A DNA stretch of 64,000 bases. Origin: Oceanospirillales bacterium. Lineage in GTDB: Bacteria; Pseudomonadota; Gammaproteobacteria; Pseudomonadales; Balneatricaceae. This document shows, one piece after another, positions 9,330 to 19,252 of the stretch. A model generated the notes under the pieces. It had not been told where the DNA came from and did no database searches. It saw only the letters and a program-made list of their open reading frames with translations. The DNA lies in assembly GCA_018223185.1 (NCBI GenBank), contig JAAEYW010000011.1, positions 43,510 to 107,509 on the forward strand, read 5' to 3'. A program made the position numbers and the translations under genes. Position 1 is the stretch's first letter. Each line of letters opens with the position of its first letter.

Positions 9330-10974
9330 AAACTCTCTCCTTAAACGGAACAAGGCCGATACGTCGTACGGTCTCGATAAAACGTTCATCTTCAAAGCGG
9401 TTTTTAACGTAAACCTGCAGGATCTTCTCAATCGTATCGGCCACTTCAGCCTGAGGCACTGCTTTACCAATAATTTTACCCAGAGAGGCATCTTCGCGGG
9501 ATGAACCACCCAGTGTAATCTGGTAGAAATCCTCACCGCCTTTATCAACACCAAGGATACCGATATGGGCGACATGGTGATGAGCGCAGGCATTAATACA
9601 GCCAGACATATTCAGTTTGATATCACCAATATCGTAAAGATAATCAAGATCATCAAACTTCGCATTAATCTGTTCTGCCACTCCCAGAGTGTGCGCATTT
9701 GCCAGAGAGCAGAAATCAAATCCCGGACAGACAATCATATCGGTCAGGGTGCCGATATTAGCGCGTGCCAGATTCAGGTCACGCAATGACTGCCACAGCG
9801 TGTAAAGATCACCCGCAGCAACATGAGCGAACACCAGGTTCTGATCATGAGTACTGCGAATCTCACCAAAGTTATAGGTATCAGCCAGATCTGCAACAGC
9901 ATCCAGCTGCACATCGGTAATATCGCCCGGTGGCTTGAGGTGCGGCTTCAGAGAGATCACTACTGCGCGGTATCCGGCAACTTTGTGCGCACGGGTATTA
10001 CGCTCATACCAGGCTCGGAAATCAGCACGGTCTTCCAGCTGGTTTTCCAGCACAGACAGGCCGTCCACTGCATCAGATGCGTATGGGTGAGGCTCGAAGT
10101 ACCCCTTGATCTTAGCAATATAATCATCAGTGAGTGCCAGTTCAGTGCTGCGAATGATCTGCCACTCCGCATCAACCAGCTTTCTGAATTCATCAATACC
10201 CAGCGCATTAACCAGTATCTTGATACGCGCCTTGTACTTGTTATCACGGCGGCCATTCAGGTTGTATACCCGCAGGATCGCTTCCAGGTAAGTCAGCAGA
10301 TCCTGTTTCGGCAGAAAGTCATTGATTACTTTTCCGATAACCGGAGTACGACCCAGACCACCACCGACCAGCACTTCAAAGCCGATCTCTCCGGCTGCGT
10401 TCTTCACCAGATGCAAACCAATATCATGCACCTGAGAGGCAGCACGATCTTCCGGGCCACCGGTCACGGCGATTTTAAATTTACGTGGCAGGTAAGCAAA
10501 CTCAGGGTGCAGCGTAGTCCACTGTCGAATAATCTCACACCATGGACGCGGATCTTCGATCTCTTCAGGGATAATGCCGGCGAAATGATCTGTAGTGGTA
10601 TTTCGCAGACAGTTACCACTGGTCTGAATCGCATGCATCTGCACCTCAGCCAGCTCGGCCAGAATATCAGGCACCTGCTCCAGCTTTGGCCAGTTCAGCT
10701 GAACATTGGTCCGGGTCGTAAAGTGAGCGTAATTTTTATCATATTTACGGGTGATATCTGCCAGTTTACGAACCTGAACAGAGTTCATCAGACCGTAAGG
10801 TACGGCAATACGCAGCATCGGAGCCTGACGCTGAATGTAAAGACCATTCATCAGACGCAGGCCACGGAACTCCTCATCGGGAATTTCACCTGCCAGAAAA
10901 CGGCGGGTCTGATCGCGGTATTGCTCAACCCGCGCATTGATCAGATTCTGATCCTGTTCATTATATTGATACAT
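9313..10974 (-). CDS. cysI: Sulfite reductase hemoprotein (nitrite/sulfite reductase family)
   Basis: The 553-residue protein catalyses six-electron reduction of sulfite to sulfide. It contains the siroheme/4Fe-4S ligand set: CPGFDFC (C-X5-C) and GCINACAHH (C-X3-C). The N-terminal half has the NGLYIQRQAPMLRIAVPYG and TRTNVQLNW blocks typical of the pseudomonad CysI, the single-polypeptide lineage. No flavoprotein CysJ gene is adjacent, so the electron donor is likely ferredoxin or unassigned. It is the first gene of the cysI-DUF934-cysH unit. Siroheme would come from nearby CysG. Confidence 0.95.
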   Translation of the reverse strand: MYQYNEQDQNLINARVEQYRDQTRRFLAGEIPDEEFRGLRLMNGLYIQRQAPMLRIAVPYGLMNSVQVRKLADITRKYDKNYAHFTTRTNVQLNWPKLEQVPDILAELAEVQMHAIQTSGNCLRNTTTDHFAGIIPEEIEDPRPWCEIIRQWTTLHPEFAYLPRKFKIAVTGGPEDRAASQVHDIGLHLVKNAAGEIGFEVLVGGGLGRTPVIGKVINDFLPKQDLLTYLEAILRVYNLNGRRDNKYKARIKILVNALGIDEFRKLVDAEWQIIRSTELALTDDYIAKIKGYFEPHPYASDAVDGLSVLENQLEDRADFRAWYERNTRAHKVAGYRAVVISLKPHLKPPGDITDVQLDAVADLADTYNFGEIRSTHDQNLVFAHVAAGDLYTLWQSLRDLNLARANIGTLTDMIVCPGFDFCSLANAHTLGVAEQINAKFDDLDYLYDIGDIKLNMSGCINACAHHHVAHIGILGVDKGGEDFYQITLGGSSREDASLGKIIGKAVPQAEVADTIEKILQVYVKNRFEDERFIETVRRIGLVPFKERVYAAVN

Positions 10975-11018
10975 CGTATATTAACGCCGGCTAACCGGCC
11001 CTCACCCTTTAAAAATTA

Positions 11019-11042
11019 AAATTCAGAAATTCAGAAATTCAG
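11019..11042. repeat. Triplicated 8-bp repeat in the cysI leader
   Basis: AAATTCAG occurs three times head to tail, 45-68 bases upstream of the cysI start. A GC-rich inverted repeat (GCCGGC/GCCGGT) lies between it and the gene. It could be a slippage-prone repeat or a regulator site in the leader. Confidence 0.6.
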
Positions 11043-11064
11043 TACTATCAAGGTAACCCGTCAC

Positions 11065-11850
11065 TCAGCCTGCAAGCACAAAGCGCATGCCAATAGCCAG
11101 CAACAGTGTTCCCATAATCGGCTGTATCACTCTGGGTGACAGCTTGCTGCCAAAGTGACTGCCCAGAAATACCCCCGGTAGCGAGCCAATCACCAGACAG
11201 AGCAGCAACCAGAGATCCACATTACCCATACTGTAGTGTCCGGCTCCTGCAATTCCCGTCAGCACAACAGCATGCACCAGATCCGTTCCTACCAGCGTCT
11301 GCATACTCATCCGCGGATAGAGTAAAATCAGCAACGCGGTACCCAGTGCACCGGCCCCTACGGAAGAAAGTGTGACCAATCCTCCCAGAACAACCCCCAT
11401 CAGCAGCGTGACATAGGGACGATAGCGACGACCATGCTTTTCAAACCGGGTGCCTTCAAGTTTTACAACAGAGGCTCGTATCCTGGCACGAAAAAATACT
11501 GCAAAAGAGGTCAGCACCAGTGATACACCCAGAGTGATGTTCATCAGGTGTTCTACTTTTTCAAGACCACCCAGTCCGTCGAGATAGCTGAGTGTCATCA
11601 AGGCACCGGGGATACTACCACCCAGCAGTAAAAACACCACCCGCCACTCAACCAGTTTTTTCCTGGCATAGGAGATACTGCCGCCAAACTTAGTGATCGC
11701 CGCATACAGCAGATCGGTACTTACCGCCGTCACCGGGGGGATGCCAAAACCAACGATCAGAATAGGCGTCATCAAAGCACCACCGCCAATTCCGGTCAGA
11801 CCGACAATAAAACCAACCACCAGGCCGGCAAAGCTGTATGCTATTTCCAT
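11065..11850 (-). CDS. Sulfite exporter TauE/SafE family permease
   Basis: The 261-residue integral membrane protein has the TSUP (TauE/SafE) pattern: two homologous halves, each opening with a glycine-rich helix (FIVGLTGIGGGALMTPIL and GGLVTLSSVGAGALGTALL), about eight helices in all. Family members export or import sulfite, sulfoacetate or related organosulfur anions. The ORF track starts at a TTG (11853); the next codon ATG at 11850 is the more natural start. It lies upstream of cysI on the same strand with about 90 bases between, so a role in sulfate or sulfite movement is plausible. The substrate cannot be read from sequence. Confidence 0.9.
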   Translation of the reverse strand: MEIAYSFAGLVVGFIVGLTGIGGGALMTPILIVGFGIPPVTAVSTDLLYAAITKFGGSISYARKKLVEWRVVFLLLGGSIPGALMTLSYLDGLGGLEKVEHLMNITLGVSLVLTSFAVFFRARIRASVVKLEGTRFEKHGRRYRPYVTLLMGVVLGGLVTLSSVGAGALGTALLILLYPRMSMQTLVGTDLVHAVVLTGIAGAGHYSMGNVDLWLLLCLVIGSLPGVFLGSHFGSKLSPRVIQPIMGTLLLAIGMRFVLAG

Positions 11851-12219
11851 CAACGTTCTCAGCTGCCTTAAATAAAGGTATCCATCTTATTTCAGACGGA
11901 CCACCGCAAAATCAGAATGGGCTATAATAGCCAGCCCTTCTTATAACGCAAAATAATAATTATAAATTTATTAATTCCTTTTTGATATAAGACATAGCCC
12001 GACCCGGGATGAAAGACCCTTATATTGCCAGGCATGCGCCTCTTATTCCAAAAAGCTATTAAAAAATTCCAACATATTCTTTTTGATTTTAAAAAGAGAT
12101 CTGCCATAATGGCCGTCAATAATAAGGTAGCGTGCGCTTTATGCTGGCCAGACCGAAAGGATCTGCAGCAGAGTACGCAGCCATGACATTTATCAGGTAT
12201 GTGGAAAGAGTTAATCAAT
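11851..12219. other. Divergent intergenic region between the TSUP gene and cysD
   Basis: The region is AT-rich and carries no supported gene; the 98-residue minus ORF has no family character. It contains a perfect palindrome GGCTAT-A-ATAGCC (11920-11932) and the cysD promoter candidate described separately. CysB control would be expected for cysDN, but no site can be assigned by eye. Confidence 0.5.
12083..12110 (+). promoter_or_regulatory. Candidate sigma-70 promoter for cysDN
   Basis: TTGATT (12083-12088) and CATAAT (12105-12110) are separated by 16 bases and lie 110 bases upstream of the cysD start. The boxes are good but not perfect matches, as expected for an activator-dependent cys promoter. 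Confidence 0.45.
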
Positions 12220-13137
12220 ATGAGTCAATTGCCGGAACACAGACTGACCCACCTGCGTCAGCTGGAAGCAGAAAGCATTCACATTATTCGCGAAGTTGCA
12301 TCGGAATTCGAAAACCCGGTCATGCTTTATTCCGTCGGCAAAGATTCCGCAGTAATGCTGCATCTGGCCCGCAAAGCTTTCTACCCGGGTAAGCCTCCGT
12401 TTCCACTGATGCATGTAGACACCACCTGGAAATTCAAAGAGATGATCAGCTTCCGTGATAAAATGGCGGAAGAAGCAGGTATGGATCTGATTGTCCATAT
12501 TAATCAGGAAGGCGTTGATATGGACATCAGCCCCTTCACTCATGGCTCCAAAAAACACACCGACATCATGAAGACGCAGGGCCTCAAGCAGGCACTGAAT
12601 AAATACAAATTTGATGCAGCCTTCGGTGGTGCTCGCCGCGATGAGGAAAAGTCCCGCGCCAAAGAGCGGGTGTTCTCCTTCCGTGACAAAAATCACCGCT
12701 GGGACCCGAAAAACCAGCGCCCTGAGTTGTGGAACACTTTCAACACCCGGATAGACAAAGGCGAAAGCATCCGCGTTTTCCCACTGTCTAACTGGACTGA
12801 GCTGGATATCTGGCAGTACATCTACCTGGAAAGCATCCCGATTGTACCGCTTTACTTTGCTGCCGAACGACCGATTGTTGTGCGCGATGGTGTAGAGATC
12901 ATGGTTGATGATGACCGTCTGCCACTGGAAGAGGGCGAAGTTCCTGAGATGAAGATGGTGCGTTTCCGTACCCTCGGCTGTTACCCACTGACCGGTGCCG
13001 TTGAGTCCTCAGCTCAAACCCTTCCCGAAATTATTCAGGAGATGCTGTTAACCACAACATCTGAGCGTCAGGGCCGGGTCATCGATAACGACAGCGCTGG
13101 ATCTATGGAACAGAAGAAGATGGAAGGTTACTTCTAA
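12220..13137 (+). CDS. cysD: Sulfate adenylyltransferase subunit 2
   Basis: CysD (305 residues; about 302 in E. coli) forms APS from ATP and sulfate together with the GTPase CysN. The PP-loop pyrophosphatase motif [13 protein letters not shown] is present near the N-terminus, and the family blocks [16 protein letters not shown] and [13 protein letters not shown] follow. The ATG at 12220 is preferred over the track start at 12199 because [16 protein letters not shown] matches the family N-terminus. cysN begins 107 bases downstream on the same strand, so the two are very likely cotranscribed. Confidence 0.96.
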   Translation: MSQLPEHRLTHLRQLEAESIHIIREVASEFENPVMLYSVGKDSAVMLHLARKAFYPGKPPFPLMHVDTTWKFKEMISFRDKMAEEAGMDLIVHINQEGVDMDISPFTHGSKKHTDIMKTQGLKQALNKYKFDAAFGGARRDEEKSRAKERVFSFRDKNHRWDPKNQRPELWNTFNTRIDKGESIRVFPLSNWTELDIWQYIYLESIPIVPLYFAAERPIVVRDGVEIMVDDDRLPLEEGEVPEMKMVRFRTLGCYPLTGAVESSAQTLPEIIQEMLLTTTSERQGRVIDNDSAGSMEQKKMEGYF

Positions 13138-13244
13138 CACTGTTGCAACGGTTATTAACCGGTTAATTCAGACTGACCGGTTACTGCCTTTACTAAGATT
13201 TCAGTTACTGCACTGTACAGAATTTAAGAATACGGAACACAATC

Positions 13245-14957
13245 ATGAGTCATCAGTCCGATCTGATCGCCAGCGATATCGAAGCTTATCTGGCACAACA
13301 TGAAAACAAAGAACTGCTGCGCTTTCTTACTTGCGGCAGCGTAGATGATGGTAAATCGACCCTGATCGGTCGTCTGCTGCACGATTCAAAAATGATCTAT
13401 GAAGATCAGCTTGCTGCGCTGCACGCAGATAACGCAAAAGTTGGTAATGCGGGTGAAGAGCTGGATCTGGCACTGCTGGTCGATGGTTTGCAGGCAGAGC
13501 GCGAACAGGGCATCACCATTGATGTTGCCTACCGCTACTTCTCAACCGATAAGCGTAAATTTATCATCGCTGACACCCCCGGACATGAGCAATATACCCG
13601 GAACATGGCTACCGGCGCGTCGACCTGCGATCTGGCGATCATCCTGATTGATGCCCGTCACGGCGTACAGGTTCAGACCAAGCGTCACAGCTTCATTGTG
13701 TCCCTGCTGGGCATCAAACACACCATCGTAGCAATCAATAAGATGGACCTGGTGGACTTCAGCGAAGCCCGCTATGAAGAGATTAAACAGGATTATCTGA
13801 ACTTCGCCACAGACCTGGATCTGAAAGATATCCATTTCGTGCCATTATCAGCGCTAAAAGGCGACAACGTCGTCAATCTTAGCGAGAACATGCCGTGGTA
13901 TAAAGAAGTTCCACTGATGCAGTATCTGGAAACCATCGAGATTGCGAATGATCAGAACTTCGATCAGCTGCGCTTCCCGGTGCAGTACGTTAACCGTCCC
14001 AACCTGGATTTCCGTGGTTATTGCGGCACTCTGGGGTCTGGCGTGGTGCGTCCAGGCGATGCAGTCACCGTTCTGCCGTCAGGCAAGAGCAGCCGGGTGA
14101 AATCAATTGTCTCTTTTGAGGGAGAGTTGCAGGAAGCCTTCCCACCAATGGCTGTCACCCTGACACTGGAAGATGAGATCGATATCAGCCGTGGCGATAT
14201 GATCGTACACAGCAGCGATAACGTCCCGGTCAGCAACCGCTTTGATGCCATGGTAGTATGGATGGCTGAGCAGGATCTGATGCCCGGCCGTCAGTACGAT
14301 ATTAAGATGGCAACCCAGACTATCGCCGGCGGCATCAGCAGCATTCGTCACTGCGTTGATGTGAATACGCAGCAACAGCACCCGGCAGCCACACTCAAGC
14401 TGAATGAGATTGGCCGCTGTGAGATTACCCTTGAGCGCCCGGTAGTGACTGACGATTATCGCTCTCACCATACCACCGGTTCATTCATCATCATTGACCG
14501 GCTGACCAATATCACGGTTGCTGCGGGTATGATTGCAGCTGACAACACTGATAACAGCTCGGTGAGCGATCACCTGGTTACCACCAGTGCCGCCATCAGC
14601 AAACAGGACCGCGAGCGCCGGTTCGGTCAGAAGGCGATTACTCTGGCGATTCAGGGCGGCTCTCAGGAGCAACGCAACACGCTGCTGTACACCACCGAAC
14701 GACAACTGTTCAATCAGGGACGTGCAGTCGCTGTACTGAACAACGCAGTTGTTGCAGAAGCCGGTCGGGTCGCCAGCCTGTTCAACGACAATGGTCTTCT
14801 GGTACTAACCGATGCCAATGCAGCCCTGCCAGCGGGAACTCTGATTGTGGATCTTGACGGTGGCGTCAGCGATCTGAGCCTGAACGCATCGGCACAACCA
14901 GCCTCTGCACAAGCCAATGCAATTCTGGAACTGTTGCGCGAAAACGGCGCCATCTGA
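13245..14957 (+). CDS. cysN: Sulfate adenylyltransferase subunit 1 with degenerate APS kinase-like C-terminus
   Basis: The GTPase subunit of ATP sulfurylase: G1 motif GSVDDGKST (31-39), [12 protein letters not shown], and NKMD, then the EF-Tu-like domains up to about 450. E. coli CysN ends near 475; here about 100 residues follow. They open with RRFGQKAI, as in pseudomonad CysNC fusions, and align in outline with APS kinase: the P-loop position reads GGSQEQRNT instead of GLSGAGKST, then [23 protein letters not shown] and the terminal [10 protein letters not shown]. The central catalytic portion is missing. I infer a decayed APS kinase domain. This fits the APS-type CysH, which makes PAPS unnecessary for assimilation. 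Confidence 0.94.
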   Translation: MSHQSDLIASDIEAYLAQHENKELLRFLTCGSVDDGKSTLIGRLLHDSKMIYEDQLAALHADNAKVGNAGEELDLALLVDGLQAEREQGITIDVAYRYFSTDKRKFIIADTPGHEQYTRNMATGASTCDLAIILIDARHGVQVQTKRHSFIVSLLGIKHTIVAINKMDLVDFSEARYEEIKQDYLNFATDLDLKDIHFVPLSALKGDNVVNLSENMPWYKEVPLMQYLETIEIANDQNFDQLRFPVQYVNRPNLDFRGYCGTLGSGVVRPGDAVTVLPSGKSSRVKSIVSFEGELQEAFPPMAVTLTLEDEIDISRGDMIVHSSDNVPVSNRFDAMVVWMAEQDLMPGRQYDIKMATQTIAGGISSIRHCVDVNTQQQHPAATLKLNEIGRCEITLERPVVTDDYRSHHTTGSFIIIDRLTNITVAAGMIAADNTDNSSVSDHLVTTSAAISKQDRERRFGQKAITLAIQGGSQEQRNTLLYTTERQLFNQGRAVAVLNNAVVAEAGRVASLFNDNGLLVLTDANAALPAGTLIVDLDGGVSDLSLNASAQPASAQANAILELLRENGAI

Positions 14958-14984
14958 TCCTCAGGGATTCAGGTGATAAACACT

Positions 14985-15020
14985 CCGGGTCTGATTCAGT
15001 TCAGACCCGGTTTGTCGTTT
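14985..15020 (+). terminator. Rho-independent terminator after cysN
   Basis: A perfect 10-bp stem CCGGGTCTGA/TCAGACCCGG with a 6-base loop is followed by TTTGTCGTTT, 28 bases after the cysN stop. Confidence 0.85.
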
Positions 15021-15105
15021 GGGGAGATCTTGCCGAAAGCATCAGCAGATCATCCGGTTTTTATGCTGCAGGTGCAGAAAAATTGAGGCACGTCAGGCAT
15101 AAAGC

Positions 15106-15171
15106 TATACCGGAAAGCCTCCAAAATCGGTAGACTTTAGAACTTTCCAATTTTAAGGCAGTTCCGGTATA
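15106..15171. promoter_or_regulatory. Separated 10-bp inverted repeat upstream of rsxA
   Basis: TATACCGGAA (15106-15115) is repeated in perfect inversion as TTCCGGTATA (15162-15171), 46 bases apart, and a third partial copy CATACCGGT follows at 15174. The rsxA start lies 30 bases further on. The arrangement suggests paired operator half-sites or a looped leader for the rsx operon; the regulator is unknown. Confidence 0.4.
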
Positions 15172-15200
15172 CCCATACCGGTGATGATGTAACAAATCTT

Positions 15201-15782
15201 ATGACTGATTATCTGCTAATTATTATCAGCACCGTGCTGGTGAACAACTTCGTACTGGTTCAGTTTCTGGGACTGTGCCCTTTCATGGGCGTGTCCAACA
15301 AACTCGAAACAGCGATGGGAATGTCACTGGCAACGACGTTTGTTCTGACCCTTTCATCGATTTGCAGTTATCTGGTATACACTTACCTGCTGGCACCACT
15401 GGATCTGACCTACCTGAAAACCATCTCATTTATTCTGGTTATTGCAGTGGTCGTGCAGTTCACAGAGATGGTAGTACGCAAAACCAGTCCCCTGCTGTAC
15501 AAGTTACTGGGGATCTTTCTGCCCCTCATCACCACTAACTGTGCAGTTCTGGGTGTTGCACTGTTAAATATCAAAAAGATGAACGGCTTTATTGAGTCGA
15601 TCGCTTATGGGTTTGGCGCCGCGGTTGGTTTTTCGCTGGCACTTATCCTGTTTTCCGCCATGCGGGAGCGTATCACCATCGCTGATGTACCGGCTCCGTT
15701 TCAGGGAACCGCAATCGGCATGGTGACTGCGGGCCTGATGTCACTCGCCTTCCTCGGTTTTACCGGTCTGGTTCAGTTTTAA
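15201..15782 (+). CDS. rsxA: Electron transport complex subunit RsxA/RnfA
   Basis: The 193-residue membrane protein has six hydrophobic helices and the RnfA/NqrE blocks [19 protein letters not shown] and [17 protein letters not shown], whose cysteines ligate the membrane-embedded Fe-S centre shared with RnfE. Rnf couples ferredoxin:NAD oxidoreduction to ion transport; in enterics the Rsx version keeps SoxR reduced. It is the first gene of rsxABCDGE, and the product works in the inner membrane paired with RsxE. Confidence 0.97.
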   Translation: MTDYLLIIISTVLVNNFVLVQFLGLCPFMGVSNKLETAMGMSLATTFVLTLSSICSYLVYTYLLAPLDLTYLKTISFILVIAVVVQFTEMVVRKTSPLLYKLLGIFLPLITTNCAVLGVALLNIKKMNGFIESIAYGFGAAVGFSLALILFSAMRERITIADVPAPFQGTAIGMVTAGLMSLAFLGFTGLVQF

Positions 15783-15791
15783 GGAGTTACC

Positions 15792-16391
15792 GTGAGCGCT
15801 GTATTAATTGCCGTGCTGGTATTGTTAGGACTGGGCCTGGTATTCGGTATCCTGCTGGGTTATTCCTCAATCCGCTTTAAAGTCGAAGGCAACCCTCTGG
15901 TTGACCAGGTCGACTCATTATTGCCTCAGACCCAGTGTGGTCAGTGCGGACATCCCGGCTGTCGCCCCTATGCAGAAGCGATCGTCAACAACGATGAAGC
16001 GATTAACAAATGCCCTCCCGGGGGCCTGAGCACCATCGAAGCCCTGGCAGATCTGCTGGATGTAGAAGCGATTCCTCTGGACGCCGAACACGGCGAAGAA
16101 CAGATCAAAAAAGTAGCTTACATCCGTGAAGATGAGTGTATCGGCTGCACCAAGTGTATTCAGGCGTGTCCGGTTGACGCTATTCTCGGTGCAGCAAAAC
16201 AGATGCACACCGTAATCGTTTCCGAATGTACCGGCTGTGATCTCTGTGTCGAACCCTGCCCTGTTGATTGTATTGATATGCTGCCCATCGAAACCACACT
16301 TAACGGCTGGCAATGGCCAGTGCCTAAATCCGGTGTTGAACTGATCGCGACCGATCGCCACCCAGGGATTGCACTGGAGGCTGATGCATGA
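15792..16391 (+). CDS. rsxB: Electron transport complex subunit RsxB/RnfB
   Basis: The 199-residue ferredoxin-like subunit begins with one hydrophobic anchor helix (residues 3-25), followed by the Fe-S motif CGQCGHPGC and then two 4Fe-4S ferredoxin clusters: [12 protein letters not shown] and [12 protein letters not shown]. It accepts electrons from ferredoxin or relays them within the Rnf complex. The start is GTG at 15792 with AAGGAG directly upstream. The stop overlaps the rsxC ATG (ATGA), so translation of rsxC is probably coupled. Confidence 0.97.
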   Translation: MSAVLIAVLVLLGLGLVFGILLGYSSIRFKVEGNPLVDQVDSLLPQTQCGQCGHPGCRPYAEAIVNNDEAINKCPPGGLSTIEALADLLDVEAIPLDAEHGEEQIKKVAYIREDECIGCTKCIQACPVDAILGAAKQMHTVIVSECTGCDLCVEPCPVDCIDMLPIETTLNGWQWPVPKSGVELIATDRHPGIALEADA

Positions 16392-19168
16392 AAAATACAG
16401 TTAAAGTGCATAGTTTTCATGGGGGGATTCACCCACCTGAAAACAAAAAACAATCCACTGGAGCACCCATCTCACTGGCGCCGCTACCGTCGCGGGTTGT
16501 ATTGCCACTGCAGCAACATATAGGCCTGCCCGCTGAGCCGGTAGTCAACGTTGGTGACCGGGTTTTGAAGGGCCAGCTGGTTGCTGAAGCCGTTGGACGG
16601 ATCAGCGCCAACATTCATGCATCTGTCTCCGGCACCATTATCGCTATTGCGCCCCATCCGGTACCGCATATGTCCGGTATGGAAGCCGGCTGCCTGATCA
16701 TTGAATCAGATGGCCGGGATGAATGGATTGAACACCAGGGGCTTGAGGATTATACCCGTCTACCCAAACAGGAGCTGATTGAGTATATCCGTCAGGCGGG
16801 TATCGCCGGGATGGGCGGCGCAGGCTTTCCAACCGATGTAAAACTGCACCTGGGTGATGATCATATCGTCAACACCCTGATCATCAATGCTGCCGAATGC
16901 GAACCCTATATCACCGCGGATGATATGCTGATGCGGGAACGCGCCAATGAGGTTCTGGGTGGCATAGAGATCATCGCTCATCTGCTGAAACCCTTGCATA
17001 TTATGGTGGGTATCGAGGATAACAAACCTCAGGCAATTCGCGCCCTGCATGCAGCACTGGATAACAGCCCGCTGAATCTGGATATTGTCATAACACCAAC
17101 GAAATACCCCTCCGGTGGTGAAAAGCAGCTGATAAAGCTGTTAACCGGGGTTGAAGTCCCCAGCGGCAGGATTCCGGCCGATGTCGGGATTGTCTGTCAG
17201 AATATCGGTACGACCACTGCGATCTACCGCGCGGTTGTCCATGGCGAACCGCTGATCTCAAGAATCGTAACGGTTACCGGTCAGGCTGCTGGCCACAAAC
17301 AGAATTATGAAGTTCGTATCGGTACCCCTTTTGCTGATCTGCTGGATCACTCCGAAGTCAGACGTGAGCAGATGCATCGCCTGGTTGTCGGCGGTCCGAT
17401 GATGGGCATAACAGTGTCCAATGAACAGATCCCTGTTATTAAAACCACCAACTGCCTGATCGCAGGCTCCATCGAAGAGATGCCTCCGCAACCCCCGGCA
17501 CAGGCCTGTATCCGTTGCGGTATGTGCGAGCAGGTATGTCCAGCAGAGCTGCTGCCACAGCAACTTTACTGGTTTGCCAAAGGCAAAGAGTTTGATAAAG
17601 CCCGTCATCACAACCTGTTCGACTGTATCGAATGTGGTGCCTGTTCTTACGTCTGTCCGAGCAACATTCCACTGGTACAGTATTATCGCTTTGCCAAAGC
17701 GGAGATCCGTAAAGAGGATGAGGAGCAGCGTAAAGCGGATCATGCACGGATCCGCTTCGAAGCCCGTTTAGAACGCCTGGAACGTGAAAAGATCGAAAAA
17801 GAGGAGCGTCGCAAGCAGCGGGCAATCGAAGCAGCCGCGGCCCAGGCAGCGAAAAAAGATGCCGCTTTGAGCAGAGCCACCACAGCGCCTGCCTCCGGCA
17901 CTATGGCATCAGGAGCACCTGACCTCAAACAGCTGAAAAGCAATGCGGCTATTGCCCGTACTAAACTCAGAAAAGCGGAAAAGGCACTGGCCAACGCTCA
18001 GGAAAAAGGTCTGGAGGGTATCGAAACGCTGCAGGCAACCCTGCAACAACTCCAGCTTAAATCAGAACAGGCGGAGAAAGCCTATACTGATGCCCAGAAC
18101 ACTCCGGTTCAGAAGCACACTCAGACTGCTCCGGAAACCGACCTGAAACAGTTAAAGAATAACGCAGCGATCGCCCGTACCAAACTGAAAAAAGCGGAAA
18201 AACAGTTGGCAGCAGCGCACGAAAGCGGCGACGGCGATATCGACGCACTGAAAGCGCAGATAGCCGAGCTGCAGGCCAAAAATATAGCCGCCGAGAAAGC
18301 TTATAAAGAGGCTGAAAGCGGCAATAACCCGGCCACTGCAGCAGACATCGACACAGCTGAGCTGGAAGCGGATATCGCCGCAATGCAGGGTAAGGTCGAT
18401 AAAGCGGAAAGCGCCTGGAAGGCAGCGGTTGAATCCGGCAGCCCGGCAGCCGATAAGATGGCCGCAGGCGTCGATAAACTGAAAGACAAGCTCAAAGCCC
18501 TGCAGGATGAGCTGACAAATCTGCGCTCTTCAGCATCTGTAACCCCGCCTGCAACAGTAGACACCTCAGCGCTTGAATCTGAAATCGCCGTGATGCAGGG
18601 CAAAGTTGATAAAGCAGAAAACGCCTGGAAGGCGGCTGTTGAATCCGGCAGCCCGGCAGCTGATAAGATGGCCGCAGGCGTCAATAAACTGAAAGACAAG
18701 CTCAAAGCCCTGCAGGACGAGCTGACACAGGCTAAAGTCAGTACTGCGGCCAAACCAGCGCCCATGACTAAAGCAGAGCCAGCCACCAGTCTCAAAGAAA
18801 TGAAACAGCAGGTGTCGATTATGCGCACTAAGCTGAAGAAGGCTGAGAAACAGCTGGCAGAGCTTGCCGAAGGAGAGGCAAATCCGGCACTGGAAGCCGA
18901 TATCGCTGAGCTGAAAGCCCGTCATGATGTCGCACAGGCCATATTCAATGCAGCCGAGGCAGAAAAAGCTGCTGACGCTGCCAGACAGGGTATTGATCTC
19001 AAACAACTGAAGATCGACGCGGCGATGGCCCGGGCGGCAGTCACTAAAGCAGAACGGGCACTGAGCAAAGCGGAAGCAGATCATAAACAGACTCTGGAAG
19101 AGGAACTTCTGGCGGCCCGGACTGAGGCTGAAAAGCTGAACTCGACTCTGGAACGTTTCTCCGAATAG
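16388..19168 (+). CDS. rsxC: Electron transport complex subunit RsxC/RnfC with extended repeat-rich C-terminus
   Basis: The N-terminal 450 residues are standard RnfC: the GLIxxL-like FMN/NADH-binding part with [12 protein letters not shown] and [12 protein letters not shown], then two 4Fe-4S clusters ([12 protein letters not shown] and [12 protein letters not shown]). The rest, about 450 residues, is Lys/Ala/Glu-rich helical sequence built from related units: several begin [23 protein letters not shown], and two near-identical 70-residue units contain [20 protein letters not shown]. Such tails occur in other gammaproteobacterial RnfC proteins and vary in length; 926 residues is at the long end. 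The role of the tail is unknown; a coiled-coil spacer or docking arm is plausible. Confidence 0.96.
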   Translation: MKNTVKVHSFHGGIHPPENKKQSTGAPISLAPLPSRVVLPLQQHIGLPAEPVVNVGDRVLKGQLVAEAVGRISANIHASVSGTIIAIAPHPVPHMSGMEAGCLIIESDGRDEWIEHQGLEDYTRLPKQELIEYIRQAGIAGMGGAGFPTDVKLHLGDDHIVNTLIINAAECEPYITADDMLMRERANEVLGGIEIIAHLLKPLHIMVGIEDNKPQAIRALHAALDNSPLNLDIVITPTKYPSGGEKQLIKLLTGVEVPSGRIPADVGIVCQNIGTTTAIYRAVVHGEPLISRIVTVTGQAAGHKQNYEVRIGTPFADLLDHSEVRREQMHRLVVGGPMMGITVSNEQIPVIKTTNCLIAGSIEEMPPQPPAQACIRCGMCEQVCPAELLPQQLYWFAKGKEFDKARHHNLFDCIECGACSYVCPSNIPLVQYYRFAKAEIRKEDEEQRKADHARIRFEARLERLEREKIEKEERRKQRAIEAAAAQAAKKDAALSRATTAPASGTMASGAPDLKQLKSNAAIARTKLRKAEKALANAQEKGLEGIETLQATLQQLQLKSEQAEKAYTDAQNTPVQKHTQTAPETDLKQLKNNAAIARTKLKKAEKQLAAAHESGDGDIDALKAQIAELQAKNIAAEKAYKEAESGNNPATAADIDTAELEADIAAMQGKVDKAESAWKAAVESGSPAADKMAAGVDKLKDKLKALQDELTNLRSSASVTPPATVDTSALESEIAVMQGKVDKAENAWKAAVESGSPAADKMAAGVNKLKDKLKALQDELTQAKVSTAAKPAPMTKAEPATSLKEMKQQVSIMRTKLKKAEKQLAELAEGEANPALEADIAELKARHDVAQAIFNAAEAEKAADAARQGIDLKQLKIDAAMARAAVTKAERALSKAEADHKQTLEEELLAARTEAEKLNSTLERFSE
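18360..18727 (+). repeat. Two near-identical units within rsxC, 210-bp period
   Basis: The stretches at about 18360-18516 and 18570-18727 are in register at a 210-base offset, with long identical blocks such as the part encoding [14 protein letters not shown] and [12 protein letters not shown]. The 70-codon period keeps the frame. High nucleotide identity points to recent duplication and possible copy-number variation among strains. Confidence 0.85.
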
Positions 19169-19211
19169 TATTTATTTTTTAAGCAGACGTTTGACTAAGC
19201 GTCTCTAATAA

Positions 19212-19235
19212 GCCGCTTCTATTACACGAAGCGGC
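19212..19235 (+). other. Hairpin between rsxC and rsxD
   Basis: GCCGCTTC and GAAGCGGC form a perfect 8-bp stem with an 8-base loop in the 84-base gap, the only sizeable gap of the operon. A weaker AGACG/CGTCT hairpin precedes it. No T-run follows, so processing or transcript stabilisation is more likely than termination. Confidence 0.45.
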
Positions 19236-19252
19236 AGGACTGAGTAAACAGA

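Noticed and set aside
9823-11019. 398-residue plus-strand ORF opposite cysI
   Set aside because: It lies wholly antisense to cysI, whose Fe-S and siroheme motifs are unmistakable; the antisense frame has no family character and reflects codon bias.
11922-12218. 98-residue minus ORF upstream of cysD
   Set aside because: It covers the cysD promoter region, and its composition (many Ile/Lys/Phe from AT-rich DNA) is not protein-like.
18360-18727. CRISPR-like or mobile repeats in rsxC
   Set aside because: The repeats are in-frame coding units with a 210-base period, without spacers or transposase genes.
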